Source: Symbiodinium natans (lineage: Eukaryota > Sar > Dinophyceae > Suessiales > Symbiodiniaceae). Taken from it: a DNA stretch of 64,000 bases. The stretch is taken from positions 173,501 to 237,500 of the forward strand of contig CAJNDS010002427.1 of NCBI GenBank assembly GCA_905221605.1, given 5' to 3'. Below, piece after piece: positions 10,490-22,204 of the stretch. Position numbers and translations under genes: made by a program. Position 1 is the stretch's first letter, and the number at the start of each line of letters is the position of its first letter. The notes beneath the pieces were generated by a model that searched no databases, was not told the DNA's origin, and worked only from the letters and a program-made list of their open reading frames with translations.

Positions 10490-13400
10490 ATTCTCTTAAA
10501 TCTTAGTCCAAGTGCCTGCGCCCAGCTCATGGCGCCGGATGGCCTTCGGGCCGTTGCCCTTGCTGCGGTCCTGAGACGTGCATTCTGGAAGCATGATGGG
10601 ACACGCAAGGACACGCCGACAACATCCGACAAAACTGACATGCATTTGTGCACATTCATCTCCCCTAGTCCAGCACCTCAGGCCTTTCGCATAGGCGCAT
10701 GATGCTGTTTCTTTTGAGCATGACTCTCATAAATTCTCATAATTATCAAATCAAGCCGACGGAGCCTCCCCTTCGTGCTTGGCCGAGCGTGTGGGCTGAT
10801 TCCGGGGCGCGGTGCGCTTCGAAGGAGTTGGCATGTACCTAGCCAATCCACAACGGATACGGCAGGGTCATTCACTTCTGTCTGAGTGCTGGTCTCTCAT
10901 AGCGCCGAGATACTTCGGATGGCCCTTTGCTGTTTCTTGACCCTTTGCAGTCTCTTCTTCAAGCAGCTCGCTGTTGCCGTTCAGCTGTCCTGCCAGATCA
11001 CTTCAACTCGCATGGCTGAAGGACACTCGGACACGCCTGTCACACCAGCACCCCCCCCCCCTGTGTTACTTAGCTGAGGCCCTGGCCATCTGCTTTGATC
11101 TTCTCCCGCAGAAGCCGCGTCGCATGGATGTGCAGCTGCTGAAGCAGCGTCGAAGGAGCAGGCTGCACCTGCACCGCTTTGGAGGCTCGAGTTTGGCACC
11201 AGGGAGATAAGACGGTGCGTCCTAAGGCCATTCAATCGCTAGAGTTCATACAGCAGAGTGCATGATGTGAATGATGTGTTTGCAAGACTTTGGGCTGAAT
11301 GATGTGTACGCGACACAGCATCGGGAACATAGCGACCCCGCCCACAATCAGCCTCCTCTGCCAATAGTTTCACAAGCAGAATCCGCATCTCACACGTTCA
11401 CCCTGACCGGTGCTTCCCTGTGTGTGCCCAGGTCACATGGACGTGTCAGTTCCTTTTAAACTCGGCAGCATTCTAAGTATTCGAGTCAAGCCACAGCTGC
11501 TCCAGCTCCGTCGGAGGCATGTGCTTCCATGGACACAACCTTGGGACCAGGCTGCAACAGCACTCAGAACATAATGTGCCCAAGTCAGAGATCATGGACC
11601 TACAGCTAACCGACCATGTCCGATGCCAAACGTCGCTGTAGTCATATGTTTTAGATGCTTCGTATTTGCGGGTTTCTCTGTAGGCCTTGTCCTCCGGAGC
11701 GACGACCAGGTTGGCAGTGCCAGGGTGTGAAGACTCGGGGCTCGGACGAGGCCTGACGGCAATGCTGCCTCATTTGCCTCACAGCTGTGACCCGATCCAC
11801 CTTAGGGGACTCAGTGACCCTGCAGATCCCTCCCAAGCAGGACCTCATTCGAGCACGAGGAGGTGTGGCACCTGCTTCAAACTCGGGGGTTTTGGGCCAT
11901 ACCAAGCTCAAGAACAACTCAAAATATCGAGATTGGCGGAGGCCCTCCTGCCAGACACTGCCCTGAACAGTCTGCGCCGAAAAAAGGTTCCGACAAGGGC
12001 TCTACAGACTCGGAAAAGAGGCGATGTGCAATGTGAGGCATCGGTTGAATAGCGTACGGACCGAGAAGAATGACTCAGGCAAATAACATGTTGAATACGG
12101 ACGGCACCAAGGTATGCACGACACAAGTCAGTGACAGCTTTAGGCAAGATGCTTGTACATGAAGAAGAGCACACGACATCGAGGCAGCACTTTTCATGAG
12201 GACCGTTCAGCATGTCCTTGCATATCATCAAAGGCTACGCGGCGTGCAGTGCATAATGATGCCTCTTTTAGCGCATCACCGAAGCATTCCATGAGAACAG
12301 CCCCAAAGGAACAGAAGCTCTGCACAGACTCTATAAGGGAAGAAGCACCTTCCTCCCTTCCTGTGCCGTTTGGGGCCCTGACCAGCGAACATCATACACG
12401 AACCTATAAGCAATAACCACTGGACTGCCATCCCTACATAATCCCTATATAGCTAAAATCCTCCATTCTCGCCAAATTCCCCTTGTTCGTGCCAAGGCCC
12501 CAACAAGTGCCCCCGTTCCAGGGGTCGATCCCACAGGCTTCGAATACGCCCTGCCATGCAAAGAATTTGGGGCACGAAGCCCCAGACAAAGATTCCGTTT
12601 TCCGGAGGATGTTGCTGCTGCACCAATGAAGCCGCAAAGCAGTTGAAAGAACTCGAACATCCTGCTGCCACAAGGGTCCGTGCGTTTCGACTCAGACCAC
12701 AAGCAACACAAATAGAGGGTGTATGCAATATGGGCCACCATGACATTGCATGCAGCATTACGGCTAGCCGCTTCGGAGCGACAGTCAGCATGATAGCTGT
12801 GGAGCAGCTTCCACAGGGTTGCAGCTCTCTCACACCCCGATCATCGGAAGAGGATCACATGCAAGCCTCGAGTCACCTGCGACTGACACATGCTCAAGTG
12901 CAACAACCCTTTAAAACATACCATTAATGTTCGCAGGAGGCCTGGATTGATTCCGTGCCTTTTCAGCAACTGGTGGACCAGTGCACCGGCCACGCCCTCA
13001 CGACCAGGGAAGCAGCTCGACTGGTTATAGGCTTTTAGGTTGGATGTTCCATAGGGTTCCGGGCGGCTTGCGGCCTTGGGCGTCTGTGGCCTGCACTCAT
13101 TCTGCGGGACGACGTCGCAAATCTTCGTTTCTGGCGTTGAACTTAAGATGTCAGGGCACAGGAAATGCTTTTCGAATTTCCCCCCAAGGCTGTTGCTTCC
13201 GGGCACCTGACATACCCAAGCTGAAAAGAAAAGAACGAGGTCCTGGGAAGCATGTTCCTACCGAAAGCATTTCGACGCCGTTATTGGAAAATGTACACTT
13301 CATGGATTGTCGACAGCCAGGACCTCAATGGATGCCTAGAGCGGGATTCACAAATGAACCCGCTCGAGTCCAATGTCTATGACGACATATGCCACTCTGC

Positions 13401-13650
13401 TAGTCTTTCGCGAGGCAGAAGCCGCTTGAATTTTCAAAGCTGGATATTGACACTGGGCTTAGACACCAGTTTCAAAGTGGGTAAATGCCATAGTAGGAAT
13501 GTCAAGACAAGGTCTCTTAAACGATATTACCTGGCGGTTTGTCTGCAGCCTGCAAAAGAAATGCTGGCAAACTCGCTGCCTCAAGCTAGAGATTGTGGCA
13601 AAGGGTGCTGACGCTGCAGAAACGCTGTGCTTCTGTTCCTACAAAGTCGT
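10490..13650. other. no supported gene
   Basis: Overlapping frames on both strands around 12450-12930 (about 120 codons each way) have no recognisable family and cannot be told apart. The rest is short shadow frames. A C10 run lies at 11050-11060. Confidence 0.5.
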
Positions 13651-13655
13651 CAGCG

Positions 13656-15005
13656 TTACTTCTGGCCCCAGGTCACAAGAGAACCATCGACACGAATTGC
13701 AGCAAAATCCGAGCCGTTGGCTTGGATCTGCTGCACACCCTGCAGCTCATCTTGGACAAGACTGCTGTCGCTGTCTCCCCAGGTCACAACAGTGCCATTG
13801 CCCAAAATGGCAGCAAAGGCAAACGGAGATGCTTGGATCTGCCGCACGTCCTTAAGCTGACCTTGGACGGCCCTGCTATTACCACCACGGCCATCATCGC
13901 CCCAGGTCACAACAGACCCATCGCCCAGAATGGCAGCAAAAGCGTCGCTGGTAGCTTGGATCTGACGCACGTCCTTGAGCTGGTCTGCCACATCGCTGCA
14001 GTCGCCACCGCTGCCTTCATCACCCCAGGTCACGACGGACCCATCGCCCAGAACGGCTGCAAATGCGAAGTCGGTAGCTTGGATCTGCTGCACGTCCTGC
14101 AGCCGATGTTGTGCGTCACTGCTGTCGCCGCCGCTGAAACAACGGCCCCAGGTCACAACGGACCCATCGCCCCGAATGGCAGCAAACGACACCAAACTTG
14201 CTTGGATCTGCCGCACGTCTTTAAGCTGATGCTGGACAGCACTGCTGTCACCACCACGGGCTGCATTGCCCCAGGTCACAACGGACCCATCGCGCAGAAT
14301 GGCAGCAAAAGCCGACATGGTAGCTTGGATCTGCTGCACGCCCTTGAGCTCATTTTGGACAGTACTGCTGTCACCACCATTGTCAGTATCACCCCAGGTC
14401 ACAACAGACCCATCACCGAGAACGGCAGCAAAAGCTGTGTTGTGGGCTTGGATCTGCCGCACGTCCTTCAACTGGTCTTGCACAGCACTGCTGTCTCCAC
14501 CATGGTCAGTGGAACCCCACGTGACCACAGACCCGTCGCCCAGAATGGCAGCAAATGCTTCCTCAGATGCCTGGATCTGCTTCACGTCCATCAGCTGATG
14601 TTGCACACCACGACAGTCCGCAGCGCCCCAGGTCACAACAGACCCATCGCCCAGTATAGCAGCAACGCCCACCCCAGATGCTTGGATCTGTCGCACATGC
14701 TGCAGCTGCCGTCTGACAGCCCCCCCCCCACCCGGCCGGGTGCCAAGGATCGCAGCAAAAGCAGCAATGTTGGTGTGAACAATGCTGCTCATCTGCAAGG
14801 TGAGCACATCACCGCTCCGCAACCTAGACTCCCCAAGAGTGGCTGCTGAGTTCAGAATGCTTGCAGAAGAGTCCACGAGTCGGCCCCTGCCAACTTCCAG
14901 AGTCTTCTGTGCCCTGTTGTTGAACGAGCCTACCCACTCCTCCTCTTCTGCTTCGAGTGAAGCTGTCCTGCCACTTAGCAGGCTCACCTGAATGGTAAGG
15001 GGCAT
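13656..15005 (-). CDS. ubiquitin-like / RCC1-like repeat protein
   Basis: An intronless gene of 449 codons. The start is the ATG at 15005 (MPLTIQVSLLSGR); upstream frame extension would need a TTG. Residues 1-75 resemble a ubiquitin-like fold, with a beta strand, a hydrophobic-polar alternation and a closing SGDVLTLQM. From about residue 80 follow ten repeats of about 41 residues, each close to FAA(I/V)LGDGSVVTWG, a GGDSS turn, and QL(K/Q)DV(R/Q)QIQA. This resembles a regulator-of-chromosome-condensation (RCC1/HERC) propeller blade, so a protein-binding propeller is inferred. Such ubiquitin-like plus RCC1-like proteins are abundant in dinoflagellates. Position 4 of the fifth repeat has Arg for Gly and the first blade lacks DGSVVTWG. 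It ends in TWGQK-stop, short of a closing half-blade. Function is unknown. Confidence 0.9.
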   Translation of the reverse strand: MPLTIQVSLLSGRTASLEAEEEEWVGSFNNRAQKTLEVGRGRLVDSSASILNSAATLGESRLRSGDVLTLQMSSIVHTNIAAFAAILGTRPGGGGAVRRQLQHVRQIQASGVGVAAILGDGSVVTWGAADCRGVQHQLMDVKQIQASEEAFAAILGDGSVVTWGSTDHGGDSSAVQDQLKDVRQIQAHNTAFAAVLGDGSVVTWGDTDNGGDSSTVQNELKGVQQIQATMSAFAAILRDGSVVTWGNAARGGDSSAVQHQLKDVRQIQASLVSFAAIRGDGSVVTWGRCFSGGDSSDAQHRLQDVQQIQATDFAFAAVLGDGSVVTWGDEGSGGDCSDVADQLKDVRQIQATSDAFAAILGDGSVVTWGDDGRGGNSRAVQGQLKDVRQIQASPFAFAAILGNGTVVTWGDSDSSLVQDELQGVQQIQANGSDFAAIRVDGSLVTWGQK

Positions 15006-15420
15006 GGTGCTACGCAGGCAACCCTCACTCCGACAATGGTTCTCGCCTTGGGCCAATCGCCTCAGTGTTCAGGGCTTTAAGATTCATTCGCGCACGCCCG
15101 CGGTCGCAGCCCTATGAGTCTGTCTGATACATATGTACACTCCTCTTTGTGCTGTGCTCCCTGCCCGACATCCGAGACTTACGTATCAAAGAAATCACGA
15201 AGTCGTGTGGGCATCACCGTCGATGCGACTGGCTCTATGGAAAGAATTCAATATGGAACGCAAGCGCGACAGCATCACTTTGGAGCGAAGAAGAATTAGT
15301 CTGGAACACGAGCAGCATCATTTTGGACACGGACGTCAACTTAGAACACAGGCGGCGTCTTTTCGGCACGTTCCCGAATGACACTTTCCCGAGTTCCAAA
15401 ACGACGTGCCCTGGTACTAG

Positions 15421-15612
15421 GTAAGGAAAGAATCCGGTTGGGATACCTCGGTTGGGTGGCGTGGCCAAGCAAGAACCCGGTTGAGATCTCTCAAGTTTGG
15501 TGGCCACTAGAGCAAGAACCCGGTTAGGATACCTCAAATTTGGTGGCCGCTAAGGAGAGAACCTGGTTGGGATACCTCAAGTTTGGTGGCCACAAAGGCA
15601 AGAACCGGGTTG
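15421..15612. repeat. about 45-bp tandem minisatellite, 4-5 copies
   Basis: Units read AAGAACCCGGTTGGGATACC then TCAAGTTTGGTGGCCAC, with point changes between copies. Confidence 0.85.
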
Positions 15613-16340
15613 AGAGTCCCCTGGGGAGCTATAGCTTCTTAACAAACAAAACTTTCAAAATTCCAGGTCCCGCCCTTCCCTTTGGGACATAGGGTCCTTG
15701 AGGTTCCACCCTCAGGGACCTAGAATTTTCAGAAGTTGTGTAGAAGTTAAGTCCCCTTCGCCCCCAGCCCCAAGACCTGGCACTTTAAGATTCGATATGT
15801 TTCTTATTTGGGGCTCTCGCCTGGGTCCGGAAACTTGAAATTCAACATGCAGGTCCCCGGGGCCTGCATTTTCAAGCGTTAGTTCAGGACCCTCCCCTAT
15901 GGGGCCAGGAAGTCCATGGATTTTTCAAGACTTTGGCAGCAGCGAAATCCCTCTTCCATATGCACATGCGACATTTACAGTGTTTCTTTCTCAGGGGCCC
16001 GCTCACTTCCACCAGGCTTTGCCTGTTTGCGAAATCCCCTTAACTAGGGGCCCAAAAACCCACATAAACATAAGGATCGTGCTATTTGGGTATCAGGGCC
16101 CTATAGTGGGGATTCCGAAAACCCTGTTTGTAGGATCCTCATGTTTCTGTAGGTTTCTCGGGCCCCTATTAGCATGTCTTCTTCTTCTAAAATCGACTCT
16201 TCCAACCAATTTGTGCAGTCTTTTCTTCCGAGCAGATTTTGCCAGCCGTTCTTGCACTCGTCGCCCCTGTTCCACCCTCCCTCTTTTCATAAAAAATGAC
16301 TTGTCTTGCCCTACCCCCAGCCCCCTCTACCCTGCCCTCT
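15613..16340. other. no supported gene
   Basis: GC-rich sequence with many GGGGCC / GGGCCC clusters; no frame with recognisable protein content. Confidence 0.5.
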
Positions 16341-16353
16341 ACCCCCACCCCAC

Positions 16354-16355
<2 letters not shown>

Positions 16356-16395
<40 letters not shown>

Positions 16396-16425
16396 CCCCC
16401 CCCCCCCCCCCCCCCTCCCCTGTGC
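16356..16425. repeat. poly-C tract
   Basis: About 70 bp of almost pure C with two T interruptions. Proline and glycine open frames across it are artefacts. Confidence 0.95.
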
Positions 16426-16902
16426 CACCCTACCCCACTCCGCCTCCCCCTTGAAGTGCCGTTGAATACTGCTGAACTCCCTGAAACTCCGAAGAAGCGG
16501 TGGCAGGCGCGCGATGCCAAAGGCGCCAGGTTCTGGCACGCAGTGCTTGCTTTGAGGGAGATTGCTTTCGGGGCCTTGTCGGACTAGATTTAGGCGGAGA
16601 TGGCGGAGCCTCTCTCGGGACAGAGTATCTTTTTAAACGGCTTCACAACGACGCAGTTCAAAAACACTCCAGATCTCGACCTCAACTCGGGTCGCATGCT
16701 GGTCTCCCTACGCGAGGTGCGGGTTTGGGGTTTAGCCCTGGCAATTTGCCTAAATGGCACCTCTACTATAATCCTTGGCTCCGAAGTTTATATCCCGACT
16801 CTTTGAGTCTGAGGAGACAAAGCCCTTCCCCAACTTCCCCCCGTGTGGTCCTGGCGGCTTCATCGCTGCATCCGGCAGCGGCCCGACGATGGCCTGCTCA
16901 AG

Positions 16903-16931
16903 CCCCTAAACCCTAAACCCTAAACCCTAAG
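16903..16931. repeat. telomere-like tract (CCCTAAA)4
   Basis: Four heptamers inserted after CCTGCTCAAG. The paralogous blocks at 31.8 and 53.9 kb lack it. Confidence 0.85.
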
Positions 16932-17099
16932 CCCCTTTTTCTTAGGGCCGAGATGGGCAGAGGGTGGACCTGCCTGGCGCTTCAGGGCCCGGGGTCTTGC
17001 GCTGTTTACGGCTCTGGCCTTGACTGGGAGCAACACTGCCACGCTTACACCTCAGACGCCTGTGGTCAAAGGCTTCAAACTCTTCCAAGCCCTGTGGCA

Positions 17100-17180
17100 A
17101 AGCCCTGAGAACTCAAGGCCGGACCGACCTCCTCCTCCTCCTCATCTTCACCCTCATTCATGGAGGTTGGAGACGGCCTG
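17100..17180 (-). CDS. RPSPTS exon of duplicated gene, copy A
   Basis: Reads RPSPTSMNEGEDEEEEEVGP then ALSSQ. The acidic run after MNEGED and its conservation at 32110-32160 and 54205-54250 (both MNEGEDEEEVGPRQG) argue for minus-strand coding. A related RPSPTSM..DDEEAV lies at 37421-37475. Unknown function. Confidence 0.55.
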
Positions 17181-17424
17181 TGAAGCGAGCGCTCGGGCTT
17201 TGGCAAAAGCCACACGCTCGCCAGACGTGTGAAGCATTGTCAAAACCGAGTCCAGCTTGCACCGACCACTAAGACCAGACAAGCACGAGCTTGCGATCAG
17301 GACGCTGGGCTCTCCAGTTTGTCTGCCCCAAGCGAACTCTTTGCTTAGGATAGCAGGGTTTGAAGAACTTCTGCGGTTGGCATGGACCGCCCCGCAATTC
17401 ACACCAGACCCCAGGAATCTCTCT

Positions 17425-17490
17425 TCCCAAATATCAGCGCTCTCCTGGCGGTCGGCACGGGCACGTCCACTGGCGAAGACCTGACGGAGA
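17425..17490 (-). CDS. SPVD(V/L)PVPTARR exon, copy A
   Basis: Reads RSSPVDVPVPTARRA. Copies at 32398-32462 and 54668-54720 read RSSPVDLPVPTARR. It belongs to the minus-strand proline/serine/threonine exon family. Confidence 0.5.
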
Positions 17491-17534
17491 TGAAGCTTGG
17501 GGCTTTGCGTGTGATACTTGATTGCTCGTTGGTG

Positions 17535-17615
17535 TTGTGTGGTCGCGTGGTTGTGTGGTCGCGTGGTCGTGTGGCTATGCAGTTGCGTGGTTGGGTGGCT
17601 GTGTGGTCGTCGATA
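17535..17615. repeat. GTGGTCGCGTGGTTGT simple repeat
   Basis: Tandem GTGGTCGC / GTGGTTGT units of about 8 bp. Confidence 0.7.
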
Positions 17616-17842
17616 GCGGTGCCGGTTTGAATTCAGATGGGTTCAGCTTTTCACGACTCAGTCGTCAAAGAGCAGATGCGTAACCCCACCAACACCAAAG
17701 AGAACAGCACAAGTCCATCTCTACAGTACGATAGAGGTAGCGCCCAAACATGTTCCGGCTGCAACTGATTTACTCATCACGTAAGGCCAACCAGGACCTC
17801 AAGGAGGCGAGCTGGGCCCAACACTCCTAGGGACTATTTCAG

Positions 17843-17997
17843 CTAACAGCTTGGTTGGGGTCTTAGCATTCTCAGGACGGTGTTCGGGAGGCCTGCAGAC
17901 AGCATGAACGCCTGGGTCCCGTGCTGGACTACTGACGTGGCAGGCCGGGAGTGTGTCAGGGTCTTCTCGATGCTGCTGGTCTTCGCCTGGAAGAGAC
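17843..17997 (-). CDS. conserved exon QAKTSSIEKT..SVVQHG, copy A
   Basis: Reads QAKTSSIEKTLTHSRPATSV then VQHGTQAFMLSAGLPNTVLR. Four copies exist (also 34085-34165, 38311-38410 and 55310-55425). Nearly all differences among the three intact copies fall at third codon positions of this frame, which indicates past protein-level constraint. No known family. An opposite-strand frame in the same third-position register is also conserved, so strand rests on neighbouring exons. Confidence 0.55.
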
Positions 17998-18499
17998 ACG
18001 ATGTGCCCGATTGCACGAGGCTTGCCGCCACAGATGTTTTACATGTTGGCACTTCAGAAAATCAACATGCATAAGCCTCAATACTATCACGGACTTGGCG
18101 GCATTTTAGAAGTACTCAAAGGCGATGTCGTGTTGGTGCTTCTTTCATGGGACTTCCGAGCATTGGGCCGAAGGGCTCCCAGCGCAGTCACTCGTGCTTC
18201 TACGTGTTGCCAGAATGCCTTGCTATCTTGCTAAGAACTTAGGCGGGCTTTGATGCTGTTGATGCCACTGACGCCACTTTGGCGCCGCTGAGCTTACTTG
18301 GCGCCGTGGACCCTCTTTGCTCGTAAATCCGTGCTGTCACGTCTCCATGTCTTCGCCAGCTAAACGATGGCTTTTCTTGAATGTTAAAGCATGAAATCTG
18401 GGCCCTCCATGGCCCCAAAAGAGACTCGGATGCCCCCTGCTGTCACAATCCGCATCTTCAGCACACACTGGAAGAGCATCATCCCTGCACCCCCTAAAC

Positions 18500-18572
18500 C
18501 CCAAGGGCAGGATGGCCGAGGTCGCCACTGTGGCGACCGGGGGTGCCGTTACAGTCTCACCTCGTGCACAGG
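18500..18572 (-). CDS. GETVTAPPxAxVATS exon, copy A
   Basis: Reads RGETVTAPPVATVATSAI. Copies at 47560-47625 (AGETVTALPLATVATSDA) and 55600-55660 (AGETVTAPPGAIVATSDA). Confidence 0.5.
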
Positions 18573-18667
18573 TGCGGGTCATGAAGATTTGGGGGACGCA
18601 GGTTAAAGCCGACAAGTCTGGACTGAAACTTCAACAGCTTATGGAAATTGATCGGATTCTGGTGGTA

Positions 18668-18762
18668 AGGATTCCCTTCTAATGTTGCCTTCATCCTCGC
18701 AGGGCGTGGTCGGTGACGGCACGTCCGTCGGCACTGGCATCTCCGTTGGGGAGCGCTGCTGA
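18668..18762 (-). CDS. PVPTDVPSPT exon, copy A
   Basis: Reads EMPVPTDVPSPTTPCEDEGN. Copies at 48080-48150 and 55890-55960 read MPVPTAVPSPT followed by PC(M/E)DE. Confidence 0.55.
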
Positions 18763-19470
18763 CCTTCACCACAGCGCTACGGCATTAAGCGGGGCAGAAC
18801 TTGGTGCTCTCCACGTTTGCATGTGTTGGCACCAGAAATGGAGATCTCTGCAACCGGAAAGCTGAAGCCGCCAAAGCCTCCAGAAGCCCCAAGCCGCATG
18901 CCCTTAAACTCCGAGCGCAGGCCTGATGCTAGAGCCGAACTGTCCAGGGCCTTTTGCCGTTAGAGTTGGAGAACGACGGGTGGTTCCCGGCTACAATTGC
19001 GGATCTCGGCTTGAAGGTCAACATCGGCGACTTGGGCTTTCAGGGCTTGGTGTAGGCAGGTAGAACTTGCGCTCTTGCACGGCTTCCGGGGCCAAGGCGC
19101 TAGGTTTGGGTGAACGGATGCGCAAGAACGAGTATACTTGTAGGTTAGAATGGATGTAACATGGCTCAGTTGCAGCCGATTCAGATTGGAAAGCGGCCCG
19201 GAAAGTAAAGCTGAAACAGCACGGCACAAGTTCTGTCATGATGCCCTGTTGCGACTTACCACTTTCTTTTCTTAGGCTATCACCTCAACAACAGGACGAT
19301 TGCCAAATGGGTCAGACATGGGACACACTCACAGAAAATAAACAAACTCGCAAATACAGCCCTAACGTCTAACGGAAGAAGAACAAAAGCAAAGAAAAAC
19401 ACCAAAGACAAAGAGTGACCAGATACCCCTCACTCACAGGCACTCACACACCCACACACACACACTGCAA

Positions 19471-19475
<5 letters not shown>

Positions 19476-19526
<51 letters not shown>

Positions 19527-19625
19527 TCCCACACAGCCAGCCAGCCACCCACCCACCCAACCAACCACCCAACCACCCACACCACCCAACCAACCACCCA
19601 ACCACCCAACCGCCCTCCCGCCCGC
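19476..19625. repeat. (GA)n followed by CCAACCAC repeats
   Basis: About 48 bp of pure GA dinucleotide from 19476 to 19524, then CCACCCAACCAA-type units to 19625. Confidence 0.9.
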
Positions 19626-20024
19626 TCATCTGCCCGTCCGCCCCCGCTCACCCCACCCCACCCGCCCGCCGGCCCGCTCGCACTCGCACCGTGTTCTCTG
19701 CATCAGGCTAGCGGCCAGCTTTCGAAGACCCGACCAGATCTAAGTTGGGGCTGTGGCGAACTTCTGACATAACCCAGAGAATTGAGGCGGGATGAAGGTT
19801 CGCAGCTCGGATGTATCTTATGAGAATTTGAGTTGCCAGAAAGTATCAGCACGAAAGAATAGAATAGCACGAAAGCGTATATTCCCGACGCTTATGGACC
19901 TCGTGGCTTAAGAGCTTTGGCCACACTTCGACAATGCTTTCTAAGCCTCTGTCCCCTCATCGCAGTACGGCTCGCAAGATTTCCTGAACTCCGAATCTCT
20001 ACAGACCTTTTGACCAGCTCGATG

Positions 20025-20120
20025 AGCCCCAAGTCTCAGCCAAGCTACCGAGGAACCGAGCATTCCGGACTCCACAGCCTGTTCAGAGGATGAGGAGACG
20101 TGCGTCTCTGCATTCTGTGG
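20025..20120 (-). CDS. conserved exon SEQAVESGMLGSS, copy A
   Basis: Reads NAETHVSSSSEQAVESGMLG then SSVAWLRLGAH. The copy at 56785-56885 keeps NAETLVS..SEQAVESGMLGSSAA but then meets a stop, so that copy looks decayed. Confidence 0.5.
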
Positions 20121-20436
20121 TAAGGGTTCATGATAATGAAGGGCCGAAACTCGCGACACGCATGATGCAGGTGCAGCATTTTTTGTTCAATGGGTTCCTG
20201 CGCGCGGATTCGACCAGTTCACGCTCTCGCCATGGGAGATGTTTAGGGTATGGGCCGCAGGGCCGGCAGGCTTCGGGCTTTGGAATTTTGGGGTCACGTT
20301 CAGAGTTTCGTCTAGGGTTTAGGACCCTTCAAGCCCTAGCGGGGAAAGTGTCTTTGGAGCCTTAACGACAGTTCATTCGATGGTACTAGTTGCAGCCAAG
20401 CCCTATGGACTATTCCACGCGCTTGTCACCCTCGAC

Positions 20437-20500
20437 CTTGTAAACGCTCCGAGGTCCAGGCCGCAACCGCTGGGAGTTTGGGCGTCGGGCGCCACACCTG
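20437..20500 (-). CDS. conserved exon RPTPKLPAVAAWTSE, copy A
   Basis: Reads WRPTPKLPAVAAWTSERLQG. The copy at 57283-57350 reads RRPTPKPPAVAWTSEHLQG, differing by one whole codon deleted, which preserves the frame. Confidence 0.55.
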
Positions 20501-21033
20501 GGAGAAGGCGGAGAAACTTTGGCAGACTGTCAGCCTGAAGCGTACGGCTTTTGTTTTGGGATGTCATCATGATGTGTTTCTCTCTTGCATGTTCAAGTTT
20601 AAGAACAATGCTTGGAACAGAGAACCCCGCACAGAATCATGCCAATGCCCATGGTAACCCGCGGAACCTCAAATCCAGATGATTTCGCCAGCGCCCGTCA
20701 TTCGTTTAGGCTGGAATGTTCGCAGTATTGAATTCATGTTCATGTTTTCTTCTTTGGAGGGAGGGGGGGGGGCCTTGAGGAAGCCCCGACATGTAAGGCA
20801 ACTCACTTTTAAATCTTTGAAACTTGTTCCTTCCAAGTGCCTTTGGCGCTACATAATGTAGGCATGCTATGATTGTCTCAAGTCTCTTGCCGCCGTGTGA
20901 CAGAGTCAGGCTCTGGAATCCCTCCAGCCCGAAACCCTTAAAGACCTTCAGTGGAAAAGCACTCCCTACAAACACGCCAAAGATCAAAGCCCGATAAGCC
21001 CTCCATCCCCAGCCAACGCACTCGAAGATTCAG

Positions 21034-21108
21034 CCCCCTGCCGGTGGCTCTGTCGGTGACGGTCGCTCTGTGGGCACCGGCAACTCGCTGGGCGACTGCG
21101 TGGCGGCC
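21034..21108 (-). CDS. PVPTERPSPTE exon, copy A
   Basis: Reads ATQSPSELPVPTERPSPTE. The copy at 57880-57955 reads ATQSPSELPVPTERPSPTEL. Confidence 0.55.
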
Positions 21109-21639
21109 TCTCTATTCTCAAGCTGAAGGAGTTCACACCTGCATTGTTTCTTGCAAGCCTTGTAAACTAGTAACTAGCCTCAGTCTTTGCTACTGTTAAG
21201 ACAATGGAATGGAACTACTGACAGCTTACTAGAAAAAAAAGGTCCCAGCCTGACGGAGCTTACAGCTGCCTTGTTTAGGCAGGCCTTCCTTCATGACTAG
21301 AAACGAGAAACCGGGGTCTGCACCGCATGCTCTAGTGTTGCAGACTTGTTTCTGCTTGACCCAGCCCTTTCTACTGAATGCAATGGAACTACTTGCAGCC
21401 TGCGACTGTTGTGGCAACAGCCGTTCCAACAAGCAGTCGTCGAACTACACTTATGTCGTGAAAATCTGGGCTTCGTAAGACAAGCGTGTCCACATCAGGA
21501 CAAAGCTAGCCACCTGGCTGCGAGTAGTTGTAGGATCTGATGGGCTCCATCTCATGTCGAGGGGGCGAAGGCGGTGCCACCACTACGACGATTCATGCCG
21601 ATCCTCGCTGAGTAGCAGTAATACCCGAGGAGGGGTGAG

Positions 21640-21848
21640 GAAGAAGAGGAAAGTGCGCGGTAACTGCTTTCGCGCATGCCCCAAGCGCCCTCCGTGTTCC
21701 GTTCGTCTTGAAGGTTCATGACGCGCCCCAAGTTGACCCTAAAGTCCTCGACCTCCCGCAGTGAAGTCAAGGTGTCCCCAGCCGAGGTCCGAACCGAGGA
21801 GGACATGCCCACTGCCGACGAAAACTCCTGAAGCTGCTGGACCCCCGT
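21640..21848 (-). CDS. likely helical exon of the copy-A gene
   Basis: Reads QLQEFSSAVGMSSSVRTSAG, then DTLTSLREVEDFRVNLGRVM and NLQDERNTEGAWGMRESSYR. Heptad-like spacing and charged composition suggest a helical segment. It lies between the zinc-ribbon exon (24.1 kb) and the PVPT exons. Only a fragment (CCTCCTCAGC region, about 58560) recurs elsewhere. Borders are approximate. Confidence 0.45.
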
Positions 21849-22204
21849 CCTGAACCCCAAGCCCCAAGCTGCTTTCGGAAATCTCAAGACACCTCCTTTC
21901 GAAAGCAAGACCACCAAGCTCCCAACACAAGGACCACGAGAAGTAGCCCAAAGCCCTGGAAGCCCTGGAAGCCCTGAAATCCCCAAACCGTCCGAACTAG
22001 CAGAAGCCTGCCACCAGCTGATCCTTCAACCTGACAAGGATTGAGGCCGTTGCGTGCCCCAGGCCTTGCACGGGCACCTGGTAGGATCCGGTGGGGGGCA
22101 GGCTTGAAGGAAGCTGGGTCTTGCCAGGCCTCGGGGCTTCGACTTGGGATTTGGGATTTAGGGGTATACCCGTACGTACGTGGTGGTGCCGAGCCGCCCC
22201 TCCA

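Larger units (their letters stand above)
16440..17500. repeat. duplicated block N, copy 1
   Basis: Collinear with 31380-32600 and 53430-54730. Shared anchors are CAGGCGCGCGATGCCAAAGG, CATCCGGCAGCGGCCC, CATTCATGGAGGTTGGAGAC and CTCTCCTGGCGGTCGGCAC. This copy alone has a CCCTAAA tract at 16903-16931. Confidence 0.8.

Noticed and set aside
13593-14849. 418-codon plus-strand frame opposite the RCC1-like gene
   Set aside because: Shadow of the minus-strand repeats: its periodic GHN(G/R)PIAQNGSK is the antisense of DGSVVTWG.
16306-16587. Poly-Pro / poly-Gly frames
   Set aside because: Caused by the poly-C tract.
17880-18074. Plus-strand peptide with a membrane-like FSMLLVFAW segment
   Set aside because: Conserved among copies, but neighbouring blocks (RPSPTSMNEGEDEEE, FKRQESEEE, zinc ribbon) point to the minus strand. 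Kept as an open question in the findings.
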